Source of the DNA: UBA3941 sp002385665
Lineage (GTDB): Bacteria > Bacillota > Clostridia > Caldicoprobacterales > UBA3941
Assembly (NCBI GenBank): GCA_050949255.1
Contig: JBMNFJ010000017.1
Location: forward strand, 186,001 to 250,000
Reading direction: 5' to 3'
DNA: 64,000 nt
The notes below the pieces were generated by a model. The model saw only the letters and a program-made list of their open reading frames with translations, had not been told where the DNA came from and searched no databases. The position numbers and the translations under genes are program-made. Each line of letters opens with the position of its first letter. Positions within the stretch are counted from its first letter, which is position 1. Of this stretch, positions 1 to 9,158 are shown piece by piece.

Positions 1-879
1 TTTGAGGATGGATTTCTTACTTCTTTTATTTAATTTAAACCTAACTTTATCAAATATTAAAAATAGAATCAATAAAGGTAATAAGGTAAAAACTGCTTCC
101 CTGGCCACCCTCGGCAAGGTAATCAGATATGGATTCAGTATACCCAGATTAACTGCTAAATCCGCCGCCTCACCCTGTATATTGGTAAGCCCCCTAATTA
201 TGCTCATTATCATGATGGCAAAAATCGGGCCTGCGGAGGCCAGACCAACCATACCAAAGCTATCCTCATCCGATGTCTTCCCGCCCTTAAGTTGTGACAT
301 ACCATAGCCCAGGGCCAGTATAAAAGGAGTCGTCATCGCACCTGTAGTAGCGCCTGAAGCATCGACAGATATAGCCAGGAATTCCTGAGATGTTTTTAAG
401 CCAAGTATAAATATTATGAAGTAGACCAGGGTGAACACTTTGTTTAAAGGTGTTTCATATAGAATCCTAAGGAGTCCAATACCCACCATTATTCCCACCC
501 CGATAGAGACCACAATTAAGATCAAAGTGCCCGGCACAATACCCCCGGAAGCCAGATTAACCTGCTGGGCCAGGATCTGTAAATCGGGTTCGGCAATGGT
601 TATAAGAAAACCCAATAGAAAGCCTAGCCCACCTACCAAATAAGGCCTATTGGTCTTTGCTATGGTCTCCCCCATGAGGTTGCCTATAGGCGTGATACCG
701 AGATGGGCGCCAAACAAAAAGATTCCAAGCCCTATGATAACCAGAAATGCGCCTATTAAAAATCTAATAAACATCTGGCTCTCCACAGGTATTATTGTAA
801 AATTTAGTATTATAACTAAAATTGTTATGGGTAATACGGATAGTGATACGTCTCTTAGTTGTTTTAATAGTATATCCAA
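1..879 (-). CDS. DUF1538 family membrane protein, N-terminal 293 codons (runs off left edge)
   Basis: Reading the minus strand gives an open frame from a TTG start at 879 (GGAGAGG eight bases upstream) to base 1 with no stop, so the gene is cut by the window edge. The product is very hydrophobic, with about seven membrane-spanning stretches. An acidic 'AEPDLQILAQQV' motif near residues 96-107 and a 'DASGATTGAMTTPFILALG' segment are the marks I associate with the DUF1538 family, which often has two tandem copies of the domain. The visible part ends in a basic linker (KRSKKS), which fits the end of a first copy. The family is thought to be transport-related, but its substrate is not known to me. 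Confidence 0.8.
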   Translation of the reverse strand, partial: MDILLKQLRDVSLSVLPITILVIILNFTIIPVESQMFIRFLIGAFLVIIGLGIFLFGAHLGITPIGNLMGETIAKTNRPYLVGGLGFLLGFLITIAEPDLQILAQQVNLASGGIVPGTLILIVVSIGVGIMVGIGLLRILYETPLNKVFTLVYFIIFILGLKTSQEFLAISVDASGATTGAMTTPFILALGYGMSQLKGGKTSDEDSFGMVGLASAGPIFAIMIMSIIRGLTNIQGEAADLAVNLGILNPYLITLPRVAREAVFTLLPLLILFLIFDKVRFKLNKRSKKSILK

Positions 880-1133
880 ATAACCTCTCCTTTCCTGAAT
901 GGATTATAAATTTATGTCTTGCTCCGATTAAATAGGCATGATGGTCATTGAAACCTCCGTTTTGCCAATTTAATACTGTAAACAGGAGCTATTTTTTATA
1001 TCGATACCTGAGTTTTTAGGAAATGGCCTATATATGATATCAATTTACCATATCTTGATTAATTAAATATCCTATAATCAATACCATTCTATCAGAGTTT
1101 TCATATACAAGCTATAACTTTTTTCATTAGACA
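880..1133. other. Intergenic leader region of the DUF1538 gene
   Basis: AT-rich spacer between the TTG start at 879 and the terminator near 1,140. It presumably holds the promoter for the leftward DUF1538 gene. I could not pick a convincing -35/-10 pair or a regulatory RNA. Confidence 0.4.
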
Positions 1134-1177
1134 CAATAATAAACCGTAAAACCAACATCATTGTGGCTTTACGGTTC
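1134..1177 (-). terminator. Terminator of the CoA-disulfide reductase gene
   Basis: Twelve-base arms at 1142-1153 and 1165-1176 (one G-T pair) form a stem with an 11-base loop just past the stop of the leftward gene. The minus strand continues TATTATT. A typical intrinsic terminator, although the T tract is interrupted. Confidence 0.75.
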
Positions 1178-1190
1178 TTTATTGACCATT

Positions 1191-2888
1191 TCAGTTAAAA
1201 TTGTAGTTCGTTACTATCTTTTTCCTGCCGGTCACCATATCCGTAAAGTATTCATAATAACAGATCCCCAGAAAGGAACCGGAAATGTTATAGATGTTGG
1301 TGTAACCCAAATGCTGGAGGGCCATAACTGCATTATAGCTCCTTTGGGAGGATCTGCAGGCCAGGTATACGGGTTGGTCCTTGGGGATCTCATCCAGTCT
1401 TTCTCTGAGCTGACTTAAGGGTATATTGACAGCGTTTATAAGATGCCCTGCCTTATATTCCTCTTCTTCCCTCACGTCTACGATAAAAGCACCCTTTTCC
1501 ACCAGTTCCCTTACCCTGTATACGGGTACCTGTTTGAACCGTCCGTGTAGGATGTTCAGACCCACCAAGGCTGCCTGATTCACTATATCCCTCGCTGTCC
1601 CGAATAGGGGGGCATAACATAATTCCAATTCCTTCATATCCTCCAGGGTACCACCCATGTGAATCAGAGTTGCCACTACATCTATCCTCTTGTCTACATT
1701 GCCCCTTCCTATGGCCTGGGCACCCAGTATCCTTCCGGTGGGATACTCATATATCAGTTTAAAATGCATAGGATTGGAGTCCGGCATTAGTCCTACCTTG
1801 TCATTGCCGATTATATAGACGTAGTCATAGGGTATACCCTCTGCCTTGGCTGTCTTTTCGTTTATCCCGGTAGAGGCTGCATTCATGTTAAATATTCTGA
1901 CTATGGAAGAGCCTATAACACCGTTGTTTTTATGGGGAATACCATATATGTGATCTGCAGCCGCCCTTGCCTGACGCTGGGCGGGACCCGCCAGGGCCAA
2001 TCTGGTCTCTTTTTGTGTCAGACGATTATACACCTCAATGGCATCGCCCACGGCGTATATATCCTTATCGCTGGTTTGATAGTTATGATCCACCTTAATT
2101 CCACCGGTTTTGCCAACTAAAAGGCCGGCATCCCTGGCAAGATCAACTTCGGGGCTGACTCCAATAGCCATAACCACTGCCCCTGCCTCAACCCTTTTAC
2201 CCGATTGCAACTCAACGAAACCATCATGTACGGCTTTTAATCCGTCATTTAGGATCAGATGGATACCGTTATCCACAATCTCCTTATGCAATATCTGTGC
2301 CATTTCGTAATCAAAGGGTGCCATTACCTGGTCAAGGGCTTCAATCAGGGTGACCTTTTTCCCTGCCAGTCTCAGGTTCTCCGCGACTTCTATTCCTATA
2401 AAGCCGCCCCCTATGACCGCTACCTGTTCAATGTCCTTGCTAACTAAATAACCATTTAGCCTTCTGATATCTACCACATTTCTTATGCTGAATACATTTG
2501 GCCTATCTATTCCCTGAATGCTCTTTGGGAGTATTGGTCTGGCACCTGGGGATAAGATCAGTTTGTCGTATGACTCTTCATATTCATCGCCTTTAACAAG
2601 ATCCCTTACTACTACCTTCTTTTCCGCCCGTTTTATTCTGATAACCTCGCTGTTGGTCCGGGCTTCGATATTATACCTGGTCCTAAAATCTTCAGGGTCT
2701 ACTAACACCAGGCTGTCGGCGTCCTCGATCATTCCGCTCAGGTGATAGGGCAGGGCACAATTGGAGAAGGAAACGTCTGGTCCCCTTTCAAACATGATGA
2801 CCTCTGCAGATTCGTCCAGCCTTCTTATCCTGGCCGCAGCTGAAGCACCACCGGCCACTCCGCCTACGATCAAAACTTTCTTACCCAT
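1191..2888 (-). CDS. cdr: CoA-disulfide reductase with C-terminal rhodanese domain
   Basis: FAD/NAD(P)-dependent disulfide reductase fused to a rhodanese domain, 565 residues. The N-terminus has the FAD-binding GGVAGGASAAAR motif. Cys44 in SFSNCALPYHL sits where the single redox cysteine of CoA-disulfide reductases and NADH peroxidases lies. A second nucleotide-binding motif (VIGGGFIGIE) follows. From about residue 460 a rhodanese domain carries its own active-site Cys511 in ACRSSQRS. Such two-domain enzymes reduce CoA disulfide, persulfides or polysulfides in the cytoplasm, and in anaerobes they serve redox balance and oxidative stress defence. The exact substrate (CoA persulfide, polysulfide or CoA disulfide) cannot be read from sequence. 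It lies 20 bases downstream of the aspartokinase gene and may be co-transcribed. Confidence 0.88.
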   Translation of the reverse strand: MGKKVLIVGGVAGGASAAARIRRLDESAEVIMFERGPDVSFSNCALPYHLSGMIEDADSLVLVDPEDFRTRYNIEARTNSEVIRIKRAEKKVVVRDLVKGDEYEESYDKLILSPGARPILPKSIQGIDRPNVFSIRNVVDIRRLNGYLVSKDIEQVAVIGGGFIGIEVAENLRLAGKKVTLIEALDQVMAPFDYEMAQILHKEIVDNGIHLILNDGLKAVHDGFVELQSGKRVEAGAVVMAIGVSPEVDLARDAGLLVGKTGGIKVDHNYQTSDKDIYAVGDAIEVYNRLTQKETRLALAGPAQRQARAAADHIYGIPHKNNGVIGSSIVRIFNMNAASTGINEKTAKAEGIPYDYVYIIGNDKVGLMPDSNPMHFKLIYEYPTGRILGAQAIGRGNVDKRIDVVATLIHMGGTLEDMKELELCYAPLFGTARDIVNQAALVGLNILHGRFKQVPVYRVRELVEKGAFIVDVREEEEYKAGHLINAVNIPLSQLRERLDEIPKDQPVYLACRSSQRSYNAVMALQHLGYTNIYNISGSFLGICYYEYFTDMVTGRKKIVTNYNFN

Positions 2889-2908
2889 TATCGTATACTC
2901 CTTTTTAA

Positions 2909-4225
2909 TTAATTCACAAAAGCATAGTATATTGCCTGTATCGCCCTTTCAAAGTCGTCATTTTCCACTCCAATTATGATGTTCATTTCCCCGGAACCTT
3001 GGGCGATCATCCTGACATTGATATCTTCACTGCCCAAGGCAGAAAATAGCTTGCCCGAAATTCCGGGAGTCCTGGCCATACCTTGACCTACTGTAGCAAT
3101 AAGAGCCATGTTGTCATGTACGTCTACAGTATCGGGTTTGAGTTGCTGATAAATCTCCTCAATTATACCGTCCAGCTTTCCATTCAGTTGACTGTCGGAG
3201 ATAACCAATGAGATGCTGTCTATCCCGGACGGCATATGCTCGAAAGATATACCCCGAGATTCTATTATAGACAAGAGTCTCCGCCCAAAGCCCAACTCGG
3301 TATTCATCATGGCCTTTTCAATGGTGATTACTGTGAAACCCTTTTTGCCTGCTATACCGGTTATCATACCGCTCCTGGAGTAATCCCCTCCATTGGGTAC
3401 GATTAGGGTTCCAGCAGCCTCAGGTTCATTGGTATTTTTTATATTGATGGGGATACCAGCCTGTCTTACGGGGAAAACAGCATCCTCGTGCAGGACATTT
3501 GCCCCCATGTATGCCAGCTCCCTCAACTCCCTATATGTTATCTCCTTTATTGGCCTGGGATTTTTTACGATTCTGGGATCAGCCATCATGAATCCGGAAA
3601 CATCGGTCCAATTCTCATATAGATCCGCCTTTACCCCTTGGGCAATAATAGCACCGGTAATATCAGATCCACCCCTGGAGAAGGTTTGGATACCCCCATC
3701 GGGTCTCGAACCATAAAATCCCGGAATAACTGCCTTTTGAACCTTAGCCAGGGTCTTTTCCACCGCCTCCAGCGTCCTTTTTGCGTCATATCCTCCGGAC
3801 TGGGTGAAAAATATCATATCTGCAGGATCCAAAAATTCGTAACCTAAAAATTCAGACAGGATTAATCCGTTCAGGTACTCTCCTCTACTGGCGGTGTACT
3901 CAACAGAATATCCTCCCAGCACCTTTTCTCTTATATCCTCAAGGATCGGTTTAAGATCCAAAGATAATCCTAATTCCTCCACAATCTGTAGATATCTCGT
4001 GGAAATCAGTTCGAAAATTTCGCCAAAGGGTATACCCTTCTGGGCATGTTCATGGCAAAGGTATAGCAGGTCAGTTATCTTGTGATCGCTGGAATGCCTT
4101 TTCCCTGGTGCAGAAGGAATTATGTACCTGCGCTCCCCGTCCATCATGACAATTGAGCGAACCCGTCGAAACTGTTCTGCGTCTGCCAGGGAAGAACCCC
4201 CAAATTTGGCAACCTTGATACCCAT
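2909..4225 (-). CDS. lysC: Aspartate kinase
   Basis: Aspartokinase catalyses ATP-dependent phosphorylation of L-aspartate, the first step toward lysine, threonine and methionine and, in spore formers, dipicolinate. The 438-residue product starts with the amino-acid kinase signature VAKFGGSSLAD. It carries SRGEYL, GFYGS and TFSRGGSDITGA in the catalytic domain, then two ACT-like regions (about residues 300-438) for allosteric control. Length is normal for a monofunctional class III-like enzyme. The ATG start is preceded by GGAGG at a good distance, and a sigma-A-type promoter lies about 220 bases upstream. The long leader does not show the conserved elements of a lysine riboswitch. Which amino acid inhibits it is unknown. 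Confidence 0.92.
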   Translation of the reverse strand: MGIKVAKFGGSSLADAEQFRRVRSIVMMDGERRYIIPSAPGKRHSSDHKITDLLYLCHEHAQKGIPFGEIFELISTRYLQIVEELGLSLDLKPILEDIREKVLGGYSVEYTASRGEYLNGLILSEFLGYEFLDPADMIFFTQSGGYDAKRTLEAVEKTLAKVQKAVIPGFYGSRPDGGIQTFSRGGSDITGAIIAQGVKADLYENWTDVSGFMMADPRIVKNPRPIKEITYRELRELAYMGANVLHEDAVFPVRQAGIPINIKNTNEPEAAGTLIVPNGGDYSRSGMITGIAGKKGFTVITIEKAMMNTELGFGRRLLSIIESRGISFEHMPSGIDSISLVISDSQLNGKLDGIIEEIYQQLKPDTVDVHDNMALIATVGQGMARTPGISGKLFSALGSEDINVRMIAQGSGEMNIIIGVENDDFERAIQAIYYAFVN

Positions 4226-4444
4226 ATAAAAACCTCCATTACTAAATTCGTAGTACTGTATTTATTGTTGCGTTCCGAAACCCATGGGATTAAAGTATCT
4301 TTGTACTATATAATATCCAATTTAAGAAGCTTAGCATTAAACCTGGTAGAACTTATAGATAACGGCTATCAAAAGCATAGGTTTTGGTCCCAATATACAA
4401 CATCTGATACTTGGGTTAACGGTAGGATATTAATGACGATAATC

Positions 4445-4472
4445 ATTATATAGCCCAGGAGGAAATTGTCAA
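4445..4472 (-). promoter_or_regulatory. Sigma-A type promoter of the aspartokinase gene
   Basis: On the minus strand TTGACA (4472-4467) and TATAAT (4450-4445) are both perfect consensus hexamers with a 16-base spacer. Transcription would start near 4,438, leaving a leader of about 210 bases before the aspartokinase ATG. Confidence 0.8.
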
Positions 4473-4498
4473 TAAGCAATAAGCCGATTCCGCCAGAC

Positions 4499-5284
4499 TT
4501 ACAACCTGAAAAGCGCTTCCTCTACGGTGTCACCCTCTACCTCATAGGTTCTGCCATCGACAATGGTCATATAGGGCTTGGAATATGGCAGTGGAAGTAC
4601 TCCTCTTTCGGTCAACTCTACCTTCAGCCTTATGGGCTTTGAAAAGACCAAAGGCTCTTGCTTGCCCAAAGAGCTGACGGCTTCCCTGGCTTTTTCCCTT
4701 ATAAGGGCGTAGGATTTCTCTGGTGGAAGCAGCATACCACCCCTCCAGGTTATACCTCTTTTCACTTCAGCAGTAACCACATTCGGAAGTAGCCTTTTGG
4801 CCTCCAGGCATACCTTGTCGTCTCCGGAAACCATAATTACGGGCTTTCCCCTGTCCCCGACTATGCCGGCATCTATGGCTAATTCTCCCACCTTCATGCC
4901 ATTTATCCAATAGTTTTGTACTGAAGCGGAGCTCATGGTATGTTCCAAAATCGCACCAGGTGTACCTGCCATGGCGTGATATCCCAGAAGTATTACCCCC
5001 TGGCACTCGTCAAGACCGGGAAAACGGTCCTGGCCGGTATTCCCTATGATATAGTAATCGGCCAAATTGGAAAGCTGGCTCCATATAATGTTTGAGCCGC
5101 TACCGTGACAATCCCTTACATATATCTTATCTGCGCCCGCCTCCTTGCATCCCTCGACACAAGCATTGATATCAGCTACCATCAGTTCTCTGCCCTCATG
5201 ATATCTAGTGCCCGTTGCCATAACCTGCTGGCTGTCATAGATACCGCTGATACCTTCTGCATCTACCATAATATAGATATTCAT
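4499..5284 (-). CDS. M55 family D-aminopeptidase (DppA-like)
   Basis: The 261-residue product begins IYIMVDAEGISGIYD, where the D-x-E pair is a zinc-binding motif of peptidase family M55. It continues with RDCHGSGSN and GYHAMAGTPGAILEHTMSS, which supply further metal and catalytic histidines. The founding member, Bacillus subtilis DppA, is a decameric zinc D-aminopeptidase that releases D-Ala from short peptides. A role in recycling D-amino-acid peptides from peptidoglycan is likely. There is no signal peptide, so it acts in the cytoplasm. The gene stands alone, unlike dppA in Bacillus, which heads a dipeptide transporter operon. About 210 bases separate it from the aspartokinase promoter downstream. 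Confidence 0.88.
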   Translation of the reverse strand: MNIYIMVDAEGISGIYDSQQVMATGTRYHEGRELMVADINACVEGCKEAGADKIYVRDCHGSGSNIIWSQLSNLADYYIIGNTGQDRFPGLDECQGVILLGYHAMAGTPGAILEHTMSSASVQNYWINGMKVGELAIDAGIVGDRGKPVIMVSGDDKVCLEAKRLLPNVVTAEVKRGITWRGGMLLPPEKSYALIREKAREAVSSLGKQEPLVFSKPIRLKVELTERGVLPLPYSKPYMTIVDGRTYEVEGDTVEEALFRL

Positions 5285-5417
5285 ACAGCAGACCCCACTT
5301 CTTTTTTATTTGGAAAGACAAAACCCATTCTGGCCACATGAATTTTACCAAAATATTGTTCTGCTGTCAAAAGACATCTGGTCATAATATATTGTCATAA
5401 AGTTTGAAGCTATCCTG

Positions 5418-5462
5418 CTGCGTAGGCCGCAGCAACACGTGCAGCAGGCAGGTTTACAGGAG
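5418..5462 (-). terminator. Possible terminator after the BrkB-family gene
   Basis: On the minus strand CCTGCTGC pairs with GCAGCAGG around a loop that can itself fold. It lies a few bases past the stop of the leftward gene. No strong T tract follows, so this may be a stability hairpin rather than a terminator. Confidence 0.4.
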
Positions 5463-5466
5463 GATA

Positions 5467-6288
5467 TTATTCCATCCCGTTATAAACCAAGGCCGCATTG
5501 AGTTCTCCCCCAATCAATATAATAACAGCACTAAAGTAGAGCCAAATAAGGAGGATCACCACCCCGCCTATACTGCCGTAGAAGGTAGAATAATGACCGA
5601 AATTATCCACATAGTAAGCAAAACCTAAAGAGGTGATAAGCCAGCCGGCGGTTGAGAAAATCGCCCCTGGAACAACTTCCCGCCATCCCATACGCCTACT
5701 GGGAGTATACCTATATAAAATTATGAATATCAGCAATATTACGGAGGCAATGAATATATAGCGTCCAATATCCCACAAACCCTGATAAAAGGGTGTAAGG
5801 CTCATGCCGTCTATTAGTCTTCTCTTTATGACCCCACCAAATACCAAAAGGGTAAATGAAAACACAATGGCAATGGAAAGAAGCAGGGTGAAGAAGAGGG
5901 AGATCAGTTTTACCCTTATAAAAGACCTTCTTTCCCTTTCGTCATATGCCTTGTTGAGCCCTGTTATAATAGCCCCAATCCCATTTGAAGCAAACCATAG
6001 GGACAAGACCCCGCTTATGGATGCCAGGCCACCGTTCTTCCTTCCCCCTATCTCTTCAAGAGTATCCCTGACCAGGACATAGGCCTCCTCAGGCAGGATA
6101 CCCAATAGTCCCTCCAGTACCTGCCTGCTGGAAACAGGGCTATAGCTTATGAGGGCTATAAGAAAGACTAAAAACGGAAAAAAAGATAGCACCAAATAAT
6201 AGGCCATCTGGGCTCCCAGAGCGAGGACATCGTCATCTATAAACCGGCGATACAGATTGCCGATAAATTTGCAAAACCTGGCAAACAA
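5467..6288 (-). CDS. YihY/BrkB family inner membrane protein
   Basis: The 273-residue polytopic membrane protein has about six hydrophobic helices and the family hallmarks: ALGAQMAYYLVLSFFPFLVFLIAL near the N-terminus, SLWFASNGIGAIITGLNKAY in the middle, and IGGVVILLIWLYFSAVIILIGGELNA at the C-terminus. The family was once labelled ribonuclease BN, but that assignment was wrong for the E. coli protein. The true role is unsettled and transport or envelope functions have been proposed. The start is TTG at 6288 with GGAGG eight bases upstream. The gene appears monocistronic. Confidence 0.87.
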   Translation of the reverse strand: MFARFCKFIGNLYRRFIDDDVLALGAQMAYYLVLSFFPFLVFLIALISYSPVSSRQVLEGLLGILPEEAYVLVRDTLEEIGGRKNGGLASISGVLSLWFASNGIGAIITGLNKAYDERERRSFIRVKLISLFFTLLLSIAIVFSFTLLVFGGVIKRRLIDGMSLTPFYQGLWDIGRYIFIASVILLIFIILYRYTPSRRMGWREVVPGAIFSTAGWLITSLGFAYYVDNFGHYSTFYGSIGGVVILLIWLYFSAVIILIGGELNAALVYNGME

Positions 6289-6504
6289 ACCCTACGCCTC
6301 CTCCCTTACCCTATCTTTCCCTATCTCAATATAGCTAAAACAAAGTTTCCCCTTTTCTTTGCGACCTATTCTCTGTTATAATGGGAGCAAATTAGAATAA
6401 TGTCTTAGGTTGGTTGTCGGTTAATGATATATGGGTAACTATTATCCATATCTGGTTTCCAGTGAAATAATCTTGTGCTGGTTCATTATCTTAATAAATA
6501 ATAA

Positions 6505-6585
6505 GATGATAGCTATTGAAACGCTACTTCCGACATCAATTTGGAGAAAACTAATGAAGTCATTCGTTAACAATAGCTAATTACC
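6505..6585. repeat. Palindromic intergenic repeat, copy A
   Basis: An 81-base copy of the dispersed element. The outer ends GATAGCTATTG and CAATAGCTAAT are inverted. The inner text CTTCCGACATCAATTTGG...AAAACTAATGAAGTCATT is nearly identical to copy B at 12,322-12,360. A flanking GTGCTGGTTC at 6475-6484 is the reverse complement of GAACCAGC beside copy B. Confidence 0.75.
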
Positions 6586-6711
6586 GATGCATGTTTGACT
6601 AGAACAAAGCGTTGAAGTATCCACAAATCCATATTATGACCTAAATTGGTTTTCTGAGGTTTACTAACTGAAGCTGTAATGATGCTATTATTATGTAAGG
6701 AGTACTGTCGT

Positions 6712-6978
6712 ATGCTTAGAGTATGGGGAATCGTTAGAAAAAACAACAAGATCCTTCAGGATATGGTTGCAGAATATCCAGGGGATGATATAAGTGAAAT
6801 AGACATGCTTCACCACTGCATTCAAAAGATATGCTATGACTTTGACCTTCAACGGCCAATGTGGCTTCCAAAAAATCAAAGGGAATATGAAGAATACAGA
6901 AGAATCCTGTTGACCCAGGATAATTTTATAGAGCCAATTGACTTCGATGCCTTGGAATTGGAGTTACTGGATGATTAG
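6712..6978 (+). CDS. Small conserved protein of unknown function (88 aa)
   Basis: ATG at 6712 is preceded by TAAGGAG nine bases upstream, so I prefer it over the longer frame opening at 6679. The 88-residue soluble acidic protein reads like a small Clostridial conserved hypothetical. A WLPKNQREYEEYRR segment is followed by DNFIEPIDFDALELELLDD at the C-terminus. It has no signal peptide, membrane segment or metal motif. It is one of few plus-strand genes in this region and is insulated by repeat copy A upstream and a long two-way terminator downstream. No function can be assigned. Confidence 0.72.
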   Translation: MLRVWGIVRKNNKILQDMVAEYPGDDISEIDMLHHCIQKICYDFDLQRPMWLPKNQREYEEYRRILLTQDNFIEPIDFDALELELLDD

Positions 6979-7002
6979 GATTGAACTAAAAGATATGCCA
7001 CA

Positions 7003-7064
7003 CTAAAAAATTCCACCATAGGATTGTATTAACTGTTTAACAATCTTATGGTGGAATTTTAATT
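7003..7064. terminator. Bidirectional terminator
   Basis: Arms AAAATTCCACCATA (7007-7020) and TATGGTGGAATTTT (7047-7060), extended inside by GATTGT/ACAATC, form one long hairpin with A/T runs on both sides. It lies between the convergent small gene (plus) and transketolase (minus) and can stop both. Confidence 0.9.
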
Positions 7065-7086
7065 GCACAGTGTCAATATGGGTAGC

Positions 7087-9072
7087 TTACCCTACAAGAG
7101 CCTTAGCCCTTTTTACAACATTATCCACAGTAAATCCAAACTTCTCGAACAAGATCTCACCTGGAGCAGAGGCGCCAAAGCGATCCAGGGCTATTATATC
7201 CCCGTCCAGACCGACATACTTGTGCCATCCAAATGAGGACCCTGCTTCTACGGCCAGACGTGCCCTTACTCCATCCGGTAGCACACTTTCCTTATATTCT
7301 GCAGATTGTTCCTCAAATATCGCAAAAGAGGGCATGCTTACAACCCTGGCATCGATGCCTTCTTCCTTTAATATGCCATGGGCCTTGTATATAAGTTCAA
7401 CCTCTGAACCGGAAGCCATTAAGATGATATCCGGAACCTCCTTTTCTGAATCCAGCAGGACATATCCTCCCTTTAGGGCTTCCTTGCCGGTCTCTTCATA
7501 CAGGGGTAAATTTTGCCGGCTAAGGATTAAAGCCGTGGGACTTTCCCTTCTGGTAAGGGCTGCATACCATCCGGCTGCGGTTTCCTTGGAGTCTGCGGGA
7601 CGAAACTCGGTAAAGCCCGGCATACTCCGAAGAGCCGCCAAATGCTCTATGGGCTCATGGGTAGGTCCGTCCTCTCCCACCCCTATACTGTCGTGGGTCA
7701 ATACGTATATGAGAGGTAGCTTCATCAATGCAGACAGCCTCATGGCCGGTTTCATGTAATCGGTGAATACAAAGAAGGTGGCAACATAAGCCCTAAGTCC
7801 ACCGTGGAGCATCATCCCATTACCCATAGCAGCCATAGCGTGTTCACGAACTCCAAAGTGCAGGTTGGAGCCACCATGGTTATCTGCCGAGAAACTTTCC
7901 CTATCCTCCATAAAGGTTTTGTTGGAAGGCCCCAGATCCGCAGAACCGCCAATAAGGTTGGGCAGCACCTTAGCCAGGCGGTTGAGAACCTTCCCCGAGG
8001 ATGAACGGGTGGCTTCCTTGCCCTCGAACTTCCAAAAATCTTCATCGTTTAATAAATCTAACGGTAACTCCTCGCTATGCCACAGGTCCCACTCCTCGGC
8101 CAATTCGGGATATTCCTTTGAATAAGCATCCCATTTTTCCTTCCAGGCCTTTTCCGCTTCTATCCCCTTATCTTTAATTGACGCCATATGCTCTCTTACT
8201 TCCTGAGGCACAACGAATTCCTCCTGATAGGGCCATCCAAGGAACTCCTTTGCTGCCTTCAGGTTCTCAGCACCCAGGGGCTCACCGTGGGCAGAGGCCT
8301 TACCCTGCTTTGCGGGGGAGCCATAGCCTATTTGGGTGGTTATAATTATCAAAGATGGCTTATCCTTTTCCGACTTGGCAGCTTCTATTGCATTGGCAAT
8401 AGCGTCCACATCATTTCCATCTTTTACCTTTAAGACCTGCCAGTTGTAGGCTTCGAAACGCTTGCCCACATCCTCATTAAAGGCCAAATCGGTGCCCCCT
8501 TCGATGGTGATGGCGTTGGAATCATAGAGCACAATCAGTTTGTTTAGTCCCAAAGTTCCTGCCAGGGAGGCTGCTTCTGAGGTTATCCCCTCCATCATGC
8601 ATCCATCGCCGGACAGGATATAGGTATAGTGATCCACTATATCATAACCCGGTCTATTGAACTTTGCAGCCAGATGTGCCTCCGCCAAAGCCATACCCAC
8701 ACCGGTTGCAAAGCCCTGGCCCAGTGGCCCGGTGGTAGTCTCTACCCCAATCGTATGGCCGTATTCCGGATGTCCAGGTGTCTTACTGTCCCATTGACGG
8801 AAATTTTTCAATTCCTCCATAGGAAGCCCGTATCCAAATAGATGGAGCAGGGAATAGATAAGTGCCGATGCATGACCGGCGGACAATACGAATCGATCCC
8901 TATCCACCCAATTTGGGTTTTCAGGATTGTGCTTCATCTGCCTGGCCCAAAGGGTATACGCCATCGGCGCTGCCCCCATAGGCATACCGGGATGCCCGGA
9001 CTTTGCCCTTTCAACCATCTCTGCCGAAAGAATACGTATGGTATTGATACTCTTTTGCTCAATATTATTCAT
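7087..9072 (-). CDS. tkt: Transketolase
   Basis: Thiamine-diphosphate enzyme of the non-oxidative pentose phosphate pathway. It transfers two-carbon ketol units between xylulose 5-phosphate and aldose phosphates. The 661-residue protein shows the standard order. An N-terminal TPP domain carries SGHPGMPMGAAPMAY, the GDGCMMEG cofactor motif and a metal-binding YDSN. A pyrimidine domain has GVREHAMAAMGNGMM. A C-terminal domain starts near residue 540. Length is typical for the full-length single-chain form. A weak GGAGG-like site precedes the ATG. Xylose and arabinose released by the neighbouring hemicellulose enzymes would enter metabolism through this enzyme. Confidence 0.96.
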   Translation of the reverse strand: MNNIEQKSINTIRILSAEMVERAKSGHPGMPMGAAPMAYTLWARQMKHNPENPNWVDRDRFVLSAGHASALIYSLLHLFGYGLPMEELKNFRQWDSKTPGHPEYGHTIGVETTTGPLGQGFATGVGMALAEAHLAAKFNRPGYDIVDHYTYILSGDGCMMEGITSEAASLAGTLGLNKLIVLYDSNAITIEGGTDLAFNEDVGKRFEAYNWQVLKVKDGNDVDAIANAIEAAKSEKDKPSLIIITTQIGYGSPAKQGKASAHGEPLGAENLKAAKEFLGWPYQEEFVVPQEVREHMASIKDKGIEAEKAWKEKWDAYSKEYPELAEEWDLWHSEELPLDLLNDEDFWKFEGKEATRSSSGKVLNRLAKVLPNLIGGSADLGPSNKTFMEDRESFSADNHGGSNLHFGVREHAMAAMGNGMMLHGGLRAYVATFFVFTDYMKPAMRLSALMKLPLIYVLTHDSIGVGEDGPTHEPIEHLAALRSMPGFTEFRPADSKETAAGWYAALTRRESPTALILSRQNLPLYEETGKEALKGGYVLLDSEKEVPDIILMASGSEVELIYKAHGILKEEGIDARVVSMPSFAIFEEQSAEYKESVLPDGVRARLAVEAGSSFGWHKYVGLDGDIIALDRFGASAPGEILFEKFGFTVDNVVKRAKALVG

Positions 9073-9158
9073 ATTTCTCCTCCCGTATATCTAAAGTTTT
9101 AGTTAACCCCTACTGCCGATTAATAATACAGATAAAAACATATCATGCCAATCGACTA

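Noticed and set aside
4226..4444. Lysine riboswitch in the aspartokinase leader
   Set aside because: The leader is long enough, but the conserved AGAGGTGC-like and GGGGAA-type lysine-box motifs are missing.
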